Positions 1 to 11,222 of a stretch of 64,000 nucleotides of DNA are shown in pieces (the first letter of the stretch is position 1; each line of letters begins with the position of its first letter). Under the pieces are notes generated by a model that was given only the letters and a program-made list of their open reading frames with translations, had not been told where the DNA came from and did not search any database. Source of the DNA: Phoenix dactylifera (taxonomy: Eukaryota > Streptophyta > Magnoliopsida > Arecales > Arecaceae); the NCBI RefSeq assembly GCF_009389715.1, contig NW_024067689.1, positions 992,001 to 1,056,000 of the forward strand. The letters are read 5' to 3'. A program made the translations under genes and the position numbers.

Positions 1-337
1 TTAGCTGCTTTTTATATGCACCATGACATGTTATATGATAACTTTATTGCATGACGTTGCCTACTGAGCTGTTAGCTCACTCCTATTATTTACATTTTTG
101 TAGGTGATGATATATGATTATAGGGATTACGGGATGGAGTGATCATGATGTATTTAGCTAGTAGATATTGACTTTTCTTTTGATATGTATATGTGGACAT
201 TTGATATGAAAACTGGAATTTATCTTTATTTAGTTAATGAATGTTGATTTGATTTATCTGCCTTGCATGCCTGCGGGGTCCGTCCTACAGGTGCGCAGCG
301 TCTGCTCGCGTTCCGGGCCTCGGTTCAGGGCGTGACA
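1..337 (+). mobile_element. 3' end of an LTR (probably Ty3/gypsy, Tekay/Del-like)
   Basis: The stretch ends in a GC-rich tail finishing GGGCGTGACA, a common 3' terminus of plant chromovirus LTRs, after an AT-rich body containing the phrase GCTGTTAGCTCACTCC. The 5' part lies outside the window, so it cannot be told whether this is a solo LTR or the end of a full element. No retrotransposon coding sequence is visible beside it. The lineage is inferred from general resemblance only. Confidence 0.5.
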
Positions 338-491
338 GTGGAAATGATGGTGAAAGAATTCAGCAAACGCTGAATTAATAAGACTCAACGATCAATTTCA
401 GCGAATGCTGAAACCAGTAATTCTGATAATAATTTCCAAAACTTCAGAAACTTGAAAAAATAGATTTTATTCATCAAAACAAGACTGCATC
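338..491. other. Short spacer, nothing recognised
   Basis: AT-rich sequence between the LTR end and the target duplication of the Mutator-like element. No ORF, RNA gene or repeat is apparent. Confidence 0.5.
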
Positions 492-500
492 TAAACACGA

Positions 501-1348
501 GGGTGGTTCTATATACACCCCCCCTATTGCTCAGGACACCCCCCAAAAATTAAAAAAAAATTAAATACTCTCTACACCCCCCATTTGCTAAGGACACCCC
601 TAAAAAATTAAAAATTCCTAAATTACCCCCCACCCTCCCCACCCCCTCACCTAAATTGCTCTCTACACCCCCCAAACCCCCCCCACCCCGGTCTTCCCCT
701 CCAAAACACCTCGCCAACGCCCAAAACCCCCCCATTCCCCCTTCTCCCTCTCGTCGCCGGCATTCTCCCGATCTCCGACCACCTCGCCGGCTTCTCCCGG
801 AACCACCTCGCCGGCTTCTCCCGAAATTTTTTTTTTTCACGGTTCGTGCTCCGTTCGGCACTGGATCGCCGAACAAAAGGCTTCTGTTCGGCTGAACAGT
901 GCCGGACAGAAGCCTTCTGTTCGGCACTGTGCAGCCGAACAGATCTGTTCGGTTGAGGGTTGCCGAACAGAAGGCTTCTGTTCGGCACTGTTCAGCCGAA
1001 CAGAAGCCTTTTGTTCGGCGATCCAGTGCCGAACGGAGCACGAACCGTGAAAAAAAAAATTTCGGGAGAAGCCGGCGAGGTGGTTCCGGGAGAAGCCGGC
1101 GAGGTGGTCGGAGATCGGGAGAATGCCGGCGACGAGAGGGAGAAGGGGGAACGGGGGAGGAGGGGTTTAAGGGGGGTTTGAGGGGTTTTTTTTTTTCTTT
1201 TCAAAACGAAACGGAGGAGGAGGAAGGGGGGTGTATGAGAAAATTTCAAGGGCAATATGGTAATTATACTAAAGGTTAGTTTGGGTATTTTATTTTTGAT
1301 TTTTGGGGGGTGTCCTGAGCAATAGGGGGGGTGTATATAGAACTACCC
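501..1348. mobile_element. Non-autonomous Mutator-like fold-back element (copy 1)
   Basis: The element is 848 bp with long terminal inverted repeats that begin GGGTGGTTCTATATACACCC on the left and end as the complement of GGGTAGTTCTATATACACCC on the right, running for roughly 50 bp. It is flanked by a perfect 9-bp direct duplication, TAAACACGA, at 492-500 and 1349-1357, the size expected of the Mutator superfamily. The interior is a large palindrome and encodes no transposase; the proline/arginine-rich ORFs it contains are by-products of the C/G-rich repeat. It is the same family as the copies at 20364-22167. Mobilisation would need a transposase supplied in trans. Confidence 0.85.
735..1152. 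repeat. Large palindrome inside Mutator-like copy 1
   Basis: Two arms of about 209 bp are near-perfect inverted copies around an AGATCT centre at 941-946. Each arm carries repeated GCCGAACAGAAGCCTTCTG-like words, a poly(A)/poly(T) stretch and two tandem copies of a CACCTCGCCGGCTTCTCCCG-like unit. A transcript through it would fold into a long hairpin. Confidence 0.85.
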
Positions 1349-1357
1349 TAAACACGA

Positions 1358-1664
1358 CGTTACCTCCTTCAAATAGACCTTTCTTCTCCTAAAATTTAGA
1401 GTCCTAACCAAGTAAAAATTCTGTGAATGGAAACTAAAACAGACCCTGAAACCGTGCGCATCTTCCCTTGGTTCTTCATAAAAAAAGGGGCTCTAGCTAA
1501 GTTTAAAAAAAATTATGACAGAATCTCGGACTTAGACCTCCTTATACCAACTTTCAGAAATCAGGCTGCGAGTTGGTTTGATCTCATGATCTTTATTGCT
1601 GATATGCTTGTCTATGACAAATAAGCTTTTATTTAATTCATGGTACAGTTCACTGGAGCCATTC
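1358..1664. other. 3' flank of the receptor kinase gene
   Basis: This stretch lies between the Mutator-like target duplication and the receptor kinase stop codon. On the minus strand an AATAAA hexamer at 1628-1633, about 30 bp after the stop, is a candidate polyadenylation signal. The small plus-strand ORF inside is not recognised. Confidence 0.4.
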
Positions 1665-4600
1665 CTATCTAGGTGACATGGTGGAGTAACTATAGGTTGC
1701 CTTTGATGATCGGTGGCAGGTGATCGCGGAAGAAGTTGTTGGCTGACTAAAATGATCCCCTTTCATGGCCTTGTAGACACCATGCAACCCTTCCTCAACC
1801 AGCTCTAGTACTGTTTGAGGCATGGGTGGCACATTGATCTCAACCGATCCTTCCAACATTTTAACCACTTCTCCCATTGAAGGCCTCATCCATGCGTCTT
1901 CCTGAATGCACCAAAAGGCAACTTGCAGAACCCTGAGAAACTCTGCTTCTTCCACAATCCCCCTCAGTCTTTTATCGGAAGCTTTTAATGGTGTCCCATT
2001 CATCATTTCCTGAAGTGATTAATTAAACAAGATGAGCTTTTTTTTATAGGTTTTATAAGAAAATTAAGGAAATAGCGCATGCATATTTTGAGGTTTAGAT
2101 TACCTTGAAAGCCCAACCAGGGTAGAAGAATTCTTCTTCATCCAATGACATGTCGAGATTCCTCCGACCTCCAGCAATCTCCAAAAGTAGCATGCCATAG
2201 CTGTAAACATCGGCTTTAACGGTGATGGGCCGGTTGCTTATCCACTCTGGAGCCAAGTAGCCTCTTGTGCCTCTAACCATGGTGATCACATGAGAGTGTT
2301 CTCTGCTCATTAGTTTTGCTAGTCCGAAGTCTGATACTTTGGGACAGAATTTCTCGTCTAATAGAATGTTTTCTGGCTTGATATCACAATGGATGATCCT
2401 ATTCCTGCATTGTTCGTGGAAGTATGCAATCCCTTGAGCAATGGCAGTGGCTATGCTGAAGCGAGTTTGCCAGTCCAGTAATCTCTCTTGCCCATTATAT
2501 GAAGGAAATATCCATTTGTCTAATGATCCGTTGCTCATATATTCGTATACCAGGAGCCTGCTCATTGGATTCATATTTTCCATTATAGAATTAAACATAT
2601 ACATCTCAAGGTCTATCACCAATCAGAAGTACTTAGTTTGTTTCATTGGAAGCAGCATATAGAAACATGATGAATAGTTACGTGAGGCTAAAATGAATAG
2701 ATCTCTTAAGAATTTTGCTGAGCTTTTGCATTATTCTTTTGTTAGTTGAATGATGGAGGGACTGCTTACCTATGCGATCGCTCAGAGCAAAACCCACAAA
2801 GGCTAACCAAATTCATGTGATGCATGGAACCAATAGTAGTTACTTCTGTAATAAACTCCCTTTCCCCATGAGGCAACATCTTGTCCAGTTTCTTCACTGC
2901 AACTGAAGTTCCATCTCTGAGGGCTCCCTTGAACACACTGCCAAACCCTCCTGATAACAGTGGTAAGAAGAAGCACAAGGACAGATTAATACTTTGAGTC
3001 ACAAAGCAAATAGTACATATGATTACTATGACAGGAATCAGAATTCCTGAAGAGGTTTTCTATAACTTTTTTTTTAAAAATAAAAATAACTATGTATGCA
3101 TTTAATAACTAAATAAGTAGTCAAACAAAACATAAACATAACCCACAAGACTTTTAATTCACTTGAAAACAGACCAAACAGTTAGCCACAGTTCTAGTTC
3201 AAGCATTAATAATCACTAGGAACATAATCCTGAAAACAAAAGAGAGTTTTGAGACACAGCAAACAGTCAGTGATAGCAAGTGAAAGTAAATTACCAGTTC
3301 CTAGCAATCGAGAGAAATTGGACGTCGCCGTCTGGAGATCATGGAAACTGAAATGTACCGGACCTCCTGGCAGGCTCAAGGAACCACCGATCATTCCCTG
3401 CTGCCGTTGCATTCTTCTCCTTCGGATGCTGTAACATAACAGCAAGCTCAGGAGAACAACCAGAACAGAGATGCAGAGAAGCAAGGGAAGAAGCACCCGT
3501 TCATGTTGTTGGCTACCCTTCAGCGAATCCGATCTTGCCCCACCAGACCCTTTTCCTGGCGGTCCTTGTTCCTGTGTCCCAGAGCTATTAATCCCAAGCT
3601 TCATATAGAGGGTTGAACTCGGATCCTGCTGTCCTCCAAATACCATTCTCCTCAGAGTCCAGCAATATGTCTCTCCGTCCAATAGCCCATAAACTGATGC
3701 CACACAATTGCAGTCTGCAAGGCACAATTCAGCACACTCCGAGCCTCTTGACACGCTGCTGTAATTTGAAATTGTAGAAGCTCCTGAGAAGTAGTAGTTG
3801 GTCTGTGGCAAAGTCTCCATCCTGACCGGCATGCTTCGAGTCCCGCTGCAGTTCCCTTGCGGTGATGGTATCGAGCTTGATAAGCACCCTTTGCTACCTG
3901 AGCCTACCGGAGAAGTTCCCGGCAAGCACGTACAGCTAGCATTGCTCTTGCTGCTATCCAAATTACAGACCCCACTGCCACAAATTCCAGCAGCCAAGCA
4001 TGGATTAGACACTGCAGACCACTCAGCCACCCACTGGTTATCCCATCGATAGAGTCGCAGATTTCCATCTGTGCCGATTGTAATCCTTCGAAGAATCGGC
4101 TGATTCCCTGCAGAATCATTCTTGTGGACATACATTACACCAGTTGAAGATGTCCCATACCTGATACCAAAACTGCCCGACTCATCCAGTTCTGCTATGA
4201 CGGCGCCTGTAGCATTCGAAATTTCTGGGCTAGACCAGTAAGAGTAGTTGGCATAAGAACCCAATGAAGGGAGGTAGGGCTCTGGAGATATGTAGGTTAA
4301 GGCAAGGCTAAGGGAGGTGCGCTGCTGAAGCATTTTGAGAGAGTAAAGACCAAGAGAAGACTTGGGTGATGTTAGCTCGAGGGAGACTGGGAGATGCTGG
4401 CCTGGTAGGAGGGTGTCTGATGGGTGCCAGAAGCTCTGCCATGCGACTTGGCGATTGCTGCTGCTTCCGTTGTATAGAATGAAGCTCCCAGAGTCCGACA
4501 TCACGCCATACTCGACACCTAGGTTGGAGGTATTGGATATCCACACTGTAGTGCTGTTTCCATCAACTAGTACAAGGTTTCCGATGTCGTCCAGCTTCGC

Positions 4601-4944
4601 CACGGCTTCTCTCCCAACTGGAAAATCTCTGTAGGTAATGCAGGGGCTATGTTATCATTTCATGAAATCATCGCAGAGGAAAAGATTATATTGGAATCAA
4701 AGTGCTACCTGTTAGGAGACCACACTATGGTTGGATCACCTGGAAGCTTGGCATACCATATAGCTAATAGCAACAGATCGCCAGCACCTGTGGAGGTGAA
4801 TCCAAATGCAAAAGTTCCATTCTCAGAGACCCAAGATTGGTTTTCTCGTGCTGACAGTTCCGAATTGAGCGGTATGCTGCCTATCAAGCAGTGAGCGAGC
4901 TGAGTAAGCATTAGAAAGAGTATGGCGAGACTATGAGAAGCCAT
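1665..4944 (-). CDS. G-type lectin S-receptor-like Ser/Thr kinase, five exons, 849 aa
   Basis: A plasma-membrane receptor kinase presumed to sense an extracellular ligand and phosphorylate intracellular partners. Inferred exons are 4709-4944, 3295-4628, 2770-2950, 2104-2557 and 1665-2009; all four introns are GT-AG and the joined 2,550 nt stay open. The order is a signal peptide (about 1-20), a bulb-type lectin domain with the phrase PGDPTIVWSPNR, an S-locus/EGF-like cysteine-rich part (about 288-330), a PAN region (about 340-425), one membrane helix (about 458-479) and a kinase domain. Kinase motifs are GTGGFG at 522-527, Lys543, HCD in place of HRD at 640-642 (a non-RD kinase), DFG at 660-662, and GTRGYLAPEW. 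Length, the whole domain layout and the C-terminal SYSTMSPR tail fit the Arabidopsis At5g24080 type. The start was chosen because it gives a signal peptide directly ahead of the lectin domain. No broken motif was seen. Confidence 0.93.
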
Positions 4945-5144
4945 GGACTGAAGTTGGCTGATGAATGGATCTCAAAGAGCTCGGATCATAAGCAGGTGTT
5001 TGTGAGTGCATGCTATCTATGAGGACTTTATGTTGTGAGAAAAAAATGCACATGATGATCGGAGGAAGAGAAAGGGAATGAGGAGGGTGGCCTCACAGGT
5101 GTAATTTGGTAGTTGAGCAACCGGGGCTCAAAGTTCAAATGTTT
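4945..5144. other. Presumed promoter and 5'UTR of the receptor kinase gene
   Basis: This is the sequence immediately upstream of the minus-strand start codon. No convincing TATA box could be assigned by eye. Confidence 0.3.
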
Positions 5145-5300
5145 GAAAAAATCTCCAATGGTCGGCAAGGGATCATTAAAAGTGGTGACATTTGAGGTCA
5201 TGGGTTTGAGTCTTAGGTGCTACGTCCCCAGATATCTCGACCAGATAATTTACATCAGCTTGGGCTTTCCTCCCTTCCTGTTAAAAAAAAGGGGAGAGAC
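5145..5300 (+). mobile_element. Candidate tRNA-derived SINE
   Basis: An A-box-like TGGTCGGCAAGGG (about 5160) is followed some 40 bp later by a B-box-like GGTTTGAGTCT (about 5203), and the stretch ends in an A-rich run near 5282. This is the layout of a degenerate tRNA-derived SINE. No clear target duplication was found and the boundaries are approximate. Confidence 0.35.
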
Positions 5301-5322
5301 TGCTCATGAAGCTTCTCTTTAA

Positions 5323-8300
5323 ACTTGCACAAATAAAAAAATTGTCTCTCCCCTTGAGCTTCGCCTCTTCCTTGTTTGAGTTGTCAACGAGCAAACGCTT
5401 ATATTCTAGAATTTAGTTATTTTTCTCTTTCCTTTCTGCCTTCAGTGTTCATCAGGACATAGAGAGGGAAATTTTTTATAGGAAAAGCTTTTTCGAATTA
5501 TATGGGTGCTTTTCTCAAGGGAAAAAAAGGGTATCTGGGTGCTTAAATTAACCTGAAATTCCAAACAATACTTACCTGGCGACTCTGGAGGCAATAGTTT
5601 GTTAATGTCAACTATATGACATCCAAATCTAATACCTGGATAAAGATGGATACAGATTTGACATGGCCTATGGAGAGAGACATGAGGAAAACCTAAAATT
5701 AGTATTGATGTAAAGTCATCAGCCTTAGCAGGCGCACAGCTTGATCGTACAATCATTTTAGCTCCTTTTCGGCTTCAGAATTTTATTTGTAAGTAAACAT
5801 ATTTGGTGGTTATGATACTCAAAAAAAATTGGAAACACTGAATATGAGATTAAGAAGATTATGTAGTAACAAATATGTTATGTGGCTTTACATTAAGAAT
5901 AGCCGAGCCATGGCTTGTTGCATCATTTACTAAGATAATAGATGGGAATTATCAAAGCAAATTCCTGAATGCTCAAGCTGGGTATCTCAAGTTATACCGT
6001 CTTCTCTGTAATGTCTATTTCTACATTTTTCCAATCAAAGGCCTACATGAAGTGGCGTCATTCCAATACATTGCCAATTGTGCATGTAGATGGGCATAGA
6101 AACAGAAAATGGAAAAAAAAAATGAAGATCCATCAAATCCTTTTCGGACCATGAATATTGAACAATCACAAATTTCTAATGTAGTTGCAGCTGCACCAAC
6201 AATTTTAGCAACAATTCACAAAAACATCAGCTTCACAATGAGGTGGGAAGAAATGCAGATTAAGCACCATGAAAGGTCAGCTTAGATAGATGATTCTGCA
6301 TCACTTTTAGAGAGATGATCAACAAAACAATGTGGAAAAACATCACACTCTCATTGTCTCATTTGGAGATTATAGAGACAGACAAGGTCCCTATTAATCT
6401 AGAGGGCATTATCAAAAATTAAAACATCACAGATGCTGGCATCCTTCCATTGACTTATGAAGGGATTCCACCATAGCTAAGCAGTCTTCAACATACACAA
6501 GGTATTGAGATTGAAAAAGATATCAGAAACAAATCGGTAGAACAGTCAAGAAACAAAATCAATACAGCCATGAACCTTATACTAAAAAATCTAAGAAATG
6601 AAATATACATTCTCACATACTACATAGGACTATTCACCGATTTACGGTTATTCCAAAAATCATTTCACAGTGTGCCACACAAGATATATTGGATGATTAC
6701 GCCGACAATTGAATTTTTTTCCAACATGCATGGGCTGCCTGATCATGGAGTCATGAATAATATGCATAAAGAAATCCTCATCATACCCCTAAATCACGTC
6801 AGGAAAGGGAAGATGTGGGAGATTAGTAAGTTGGGTTGAGGGGTTGGTTTGGTGCTAGTAAAAGAATTTAATGGTACTTCAACCTACCGATATGCCAGGA
6901 AGAACTTATCAAAATCTGCCATAATCCATTCAAGCTATTGAACTAAAGCTCCTTTCCAGATCCAGGGTAACTTGTCCTCCTATATTTGATTTGTCTTATT
7001 CTGATAGTTGTAATCAGGTCTTCTAAATGAACATCAGCTGGTTTCTGTATCTTTTACAGTGCCAAATACACATTGGCTGAGAACGTGATACGCTCTTGTC
7101 AATGCTGCAGAGGCCACAAATCATCCTCTACTTTGGAGTTAATTTCAGATGTTTGACTACTTAATCTAAAAATGTCATGATAAAAATTGAAGTACAAAAT
7201 GATCAGGACCTAAAAATCCTCTATGGGGGCAATTAGAAAGAAACAAAACATTATTAAATAAAAGCATATTGCAGACTCGGATCACACAAATACATGGAGA
7301 ATATGCAACCTTTCTCTAACTCTAATTTACACTCTGCTTAATTCTTAGAGCGGTGCTACAGCATCAAGGAAATCTCACAAAGAAATTAAGCCTTGCCGTG
7401 CAAACTCTACTGTAAGCCACAACCCAATATGGCACAAGCTGTCAGGGAGAGGACCAATAAGAATGACATGCATCATCTATGTAACTTTTTTTGTGCGAAA
7501 GATCTCTGGTACTTTAGCATTTTCATAATTCACATTATCTTCATTATATATATTTATTAAAGTTTATGGATCATATTTCTCAGATTGCAAGCAACCAAAC
7601 AGGTGTGCCAACATGTTAGACAAATTGTCTTAGTGTCTGGGGAAGAAAAATCCAGTCCTTGTCTTGTAACGACTCATGTCTTACAAACAAGCCACATCAC
7701 CAATAAACATCTAGGTCCAATGCTAGTTCTTAATTTGGTTATATAAGATAGCAACAGGATCAGTTACAGTCATGGATATGTAAATTTTAATGTTTTTTAG
7801 GTTAACGAAGCAAGACAATGCGGACCTGTCTGGATGGTTCACAAGTTAAAGGACCGCAGAACAGTTCACATGAACTTAGAAGCCATTAGATGGCAACAAG
7901 TTTATTGACTATCAAATTCAAATTAATTCTAATTCAGGAATAAAATCAAAGTCTACATGAAATAAATATTTACACAAATTTGTTTGCTTCAGACAAAATT
8001 TGTTCTAATTCAGTTCGCATGAGCTTAGAAGCCATTAGATGGCAACAAGTTTATTGACTATCAATTCAAACTAGTTCCAATCCAGGAATAAAATCAAATT
8101 TTATAAGAAACAAACATTTAGACAAATTGGTTTATTTCAGACAAACTTCGTTCTAATTCACATTAAAGGATTCTTCCATCAATAAACTACAGGGAGTCCA
8201 CATATTCCCTAGGGATAACAATAAGACGTGAGAACTAATTAGATGTCTCTACCTGGGGAAAAAAGAAAAACCACTGCTATTTACCTATCAAAGTATGAAT

Positions 8301-8836
8301 ATAAGATTCATGAATCATTATACTGCAAGAGTCAGCTCTCCACTTTAAAATGACAGCAAAACATCAACAACCATTATCATGTAAAGATATCAGTAAGAAC
8401 CAGATACCAAAACAGATAACCACTGCATAGGAAAAGGACTGATAATAAACCATGTAGCTAATCCTTTACATCCCTTGGACTATGAGAATGGAAGTTGCTG
8501 GCCTAACAAACAGTGCCAGAAAATTTAGTAACAAAAGCAGCTCAAGAGCAAACTCTTGCTGAATTGACAGTAAATCTGGTCTCCATTATAACCAAAATTC
8601 CCTATCAGAATATAAATTCACAACACCATTATTAATAAAAGAGAAATGCAACTAAAACAATCCCCATAGCTTATACATTGGAGAATTGCTCAGAGTCAAA
8701 CTGGAAGCATGAACCAAAACAAGAACTTCAGTAAGATAGAGAATGATCGTCAGTCATCCCAGCCTAATCAAAACCAACCAAGGAAATCAAAGCACAAGTG
8801 CAGTATTAGCAGCAGCAGAGGAGGCCTAAGAACCTT
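5323..8836. other. Gene-free AT-rich spacer
   Basis: Only short unrecognised ORFs are present. The only structure seen is a diverged tandem duplication at about 7862-8159. The last 100-200 bp before 8837 probably hold the 3'UTR of the desaturase gene. Confidence 0.5.
7862..8159. repeat. Tandem duplication, two 149-bp units
   Basis: Two adjacent units share the phrase CTTAGAAGCCATTAGATGGC (about 7875 and 8024), followed by similar AT-rich sequence. They differ by scattered substitutions and small indels, so the duplication is not recent. No coding content. Confidence 0.75.
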
Positions 8837-10180
8837 TCATCCATGAGTGTTAACAGCCTCCCATACCAAATTCTTCGGAACTGGTTTTGCCAAGTCTTGA
8901 GCTTGCAATGCAGCAGCCCTAAGAGTCCTGACAGTCATCACATTTGCCTCCCAGAATGAAGCACTCGAGTAAGGCAACTTATGCTTCTTGCAGAGCTCCC
9001 TCACAAAAGGAGCAACCTTTCTAAGATGACATCTCGGCAGGCGAGGGAAAAGATGGTGCTCCACCTGGAACTGCAATCCACCATGGAACCAATCCATCCA
9101 AGGGGAGCAAGAGATGTCAAGCGTACCCATCGTCTGCTTCTCGAACCAATCGTTTCCGGTTGGAGGCCCGACAAATACACTTGACGAAAAGTGATTCAGA
9201 CAAAACTGAATATGCTGAATTCCAGTGACCACGAAGCTCGCAACAACGAACATCAACCGTTCACCCCAATTCGGCAAGCATGAGACAAGGAGCGGATACC
9301 AGACCCAGAAAACCATGAGCCCGAGGATCTCCTGCCATTTATTGGGCACCTTCTTCTTCGACAGCAGAAGCACTATCGACTGAGCAAAAAGATTAATTCT
9401 TGCGAAACACATGACAGGATAGAAAGTCCAGTGCTGGTAGCTAACGAAGAATCTAGCAGCTGCATCAAAATTCATTTTTCTGTCATAATAAAAAGAGGTG
9501 AGGGAGCTGAACAACCTCGAGGAGACGGCGAAAAGGGGCATGTGCTGGAGATCTGGATCGAACTCGAGGCAATTGCAGGCGATGTGGTGGGCGTTGTGGT
9601 TCCTCTTCCACCACGCAATGCTTATCCCCGTGAGGCAATTTCCCGTCAGGATCTGGGTGAAGCGATTAAGCTTGGCATTCTCGACGATCCGATAGTGCCC
9701 CGAATCGTGCCCCATCCAGCCGGACTGGATCCAGAGGAACCCCATCATCCCGCCGCAGACCAGATGGACCAACGCACAGCTGGAGAAGAGAACACCATAG
9801 ACAGCGGCGGAGAAGAGGATGGCTATCAAGACAAGAGAGACGCCCGAGATGTGGCCCTTGTTCTCGAAAAGTCCCATCTTGGAGAACTCGGCGAGGAGTC
9901 GGCGGTAGTCCTTGGAGACGTCGGTGACCTGGTAGTCGGAGAGGTGGCCGATAAGGAAGCGGTCGAGGTGCTTCCAGGCGGAGCCGGGGTGGTAGGCGAC
10001 GAAGGCGTCGGTGACGTCCTGGCCGGCGAGGTTGCGGAGCGGCAGGTCGCCCCCGGGGTGGTCCTTCAGCCAGCCGGTGACATCGTACACCTTGCCCTGG
10101 ATCGAGATCCACAGATCCGTAGCCACAACGTGTTTTCGAAGCTCGTCCGAAGAAATGTGTCTCTTCTGCTCCCCCTCCAT
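8837..10180 (-). CDS. SLD: Sphingolipid delta-8 desaturase with N-terminal cytochrome b5, 447 aa
   Basis: A membrane enzyme of the endoplasmic reticulum that puts a delta-8 double bond into the long-chain base of ceramides, drawing electrons from its own fused cytochrome b5 domain. The cytochrome b5 domain (about 5-80) carries the haem motif HPGGD at 41-45. Three histidine boxes follow: HDSGH at 158-162, HNAHH at 195-199 and the front-end desaturase variant QVEHH at 372-376, with Gln in place of the first His. Hydrophobic segments surround boxes 1 and 3. Length and intronless structure match plant SLD proteins, and the ATG at 10180 gives the normal N-terminus just before the b5 fold. All key residues are present and no break is seen. 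The related plant delta-6 acyl desaturases share this layout; single-copy plant context favours the sphingolipid enzyme. Confidence 0.95.
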   Translation of the reverse strand: MEGEQKRHISSDELRKHVVATDLWISIQGKVYDVTGWLKDHPGGDLPLRNLAGQDVTDAFVAYHPGSAWKHLDRFLIGHLSDYQVTDVSKDYRRLLAEFSKMGLFENKGHISGVSLVLIAILFSAAVYGVLFSSCALVHLVCGGMMGFLWIQSGWMGHDSGHYRIVENAKLNRFTQILTGNCLTGISIAWWKRNHNAHHIACNCLEFDPDLQHMPLFAVSSRLFSSLTSFYYDRKMNFDAAARFFVSYQHWTFYPVMCFARINLFAQSIVLLLSKKKVPNKWQEILGLMVFWVWYPLLVSCLPNWGERLMFVVASFVVTGIQHIQFCLNHFSSSVFVGPPTGNDWFEKQTMGTLDISCSPWMDWFHGGLQFQVEHHLFPRLPRCHLRKVAPFVRELCKKHKLPYSSASFWEANVMTVRTLRAAALQAQDLAKPVPKNLVWEAVNTHG

Positions 10181-10330
10181 CGCAGCTGGAAGGGAGAAGA
10201 GATTGAAGTGGAAGAGAAGAGTATAGATCTGAAATGGGAATCCTCTCTCTCCCTCTCTTTCTCTCTCTCTGCCCTCTCTCTGCCCTAAAAAGTGAAACTC
10301 ATCTCTGAGTTATAAAAGGGCGGAAATTTC
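10181..10330 (-). promoter_or_regulatory. Probable 5'UTR and core promoter of the desaturase gene
   Basis: A CT-rich tract at about 10237-10286 (GA-rich on the coding strand) lies about 60 bp before the start codon, as is common in plant 5' leaders. A TTATAA-containing word sits at about 10309-10315. Its TATAAAAGG form reads on the plus strand, away from the gene, so its use as a TATA box is uncertain. Confidence 0.4.
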
Positions 10331-10768
10331 AAGGATTTCCACCGCTTATCGATTGGCTTCTCTCTCCTTCCATTTCTGTCATTTAGTTGGATTTATTTCC
10401 CGATATTTATTTCGAAATTATCTCTCAGCGTTTAGTGAAGACAGACTAACAGAAACTAGGGGGGTAATAAGTAGGGATTTCTAATTTTTAGACAGGGTTT
10501 AAAAGCTACCTTTTATTTCCCAGCTGCGGCCTCGTCTTCCCTCCAGCCTGCTTCGGGGACCGCGGCGACTGTTAGGTTTTTTGTGAGGTTTTTCAGAGAG
10601 ATGGAAGACACGGCTTGTGGACGCATACCATACAACGGCCCGACTAAGAGGCGCCACAAAAAGAAACCTTTTTTTTTTCCCCGGGGGGTGGGGTGGGTGG
10701 GGCACAAGGCCGTTTCCGAGGAGTAATTTGCTGTGAAGCACCCACTCATCTCCTGTTAAAGTACCCTC

Positions 10769-11222
10769 TGACGTGGCAGAAACATATTGGTCTAATGGTC
10801 CAGGACTAGCGAATTATCGGATGCCACGTCCCGCCTCATCTTGCTGGCTGTCCATAGTGTGGCGATCCAATAGCATGCTTGGCTTTCCGAGATGTGGTTA
10901 GGAAAGATTTTGTGGAGGCGCTTTCACTTTACAAATATCTCGTCCGTCTACGTCCGTGACGCCGTACATGGACGGTGGGAGTGTCGCCACGTGGCAGAAT
11001 GGACGCCATATATTTTTTCTTTTTTACATAGACATCATATGGACCACAACTATGGACAGCAAAAGCTTCGACATCTGTGAAGAGATGTTGGCTTCCCCCC
11101 GAGGAGAGTTGCAGGGGTGGATCGGCTGGGCGATGCTGAAGAAAAACTACTTGGATGAGAATCGCCGCGTCCGCCGTCCACGGAATTGACAGATTGGAAA
11201 AAGGATCTATTGGACACGTGTC
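10769..11222. promoter_or_regulatory. Cluster of four ACGT-core (G-box/ABRE-like) motifs
   Basis: TGACGTGGCA lies at 10769-10778, GCCACGTC at 10823-10830, the perfect palindrome GCCACGTGGC at 10986-10995 and the perfect palindrome GACACGTGTC at 11213-11222. Such sites bind plant bZIP and bHLH factors in light and abscisic-acid responses. They lie 0.6-1.05 kb upstream of the minus-strand desaturase start, which is the nearest gene they could serve. Regulation is inference. Confidence 0.4.

Noticed and set aside
550-1279. Several overlapping ORFs of 70-160 codons rich in Pro/Arg/Gly/Ser
   Set aside because: They lie wholly inside the palindrome of the Mutator-like element and appear on both strands because the DNA is self-complementary. 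The same holds for those at 21392-22191.
9431-10288. 285-codon plus-strand ORF
   Set aside because: Antisense shadow of the GC-rich desaturase coding sequence, with no domain of its own.
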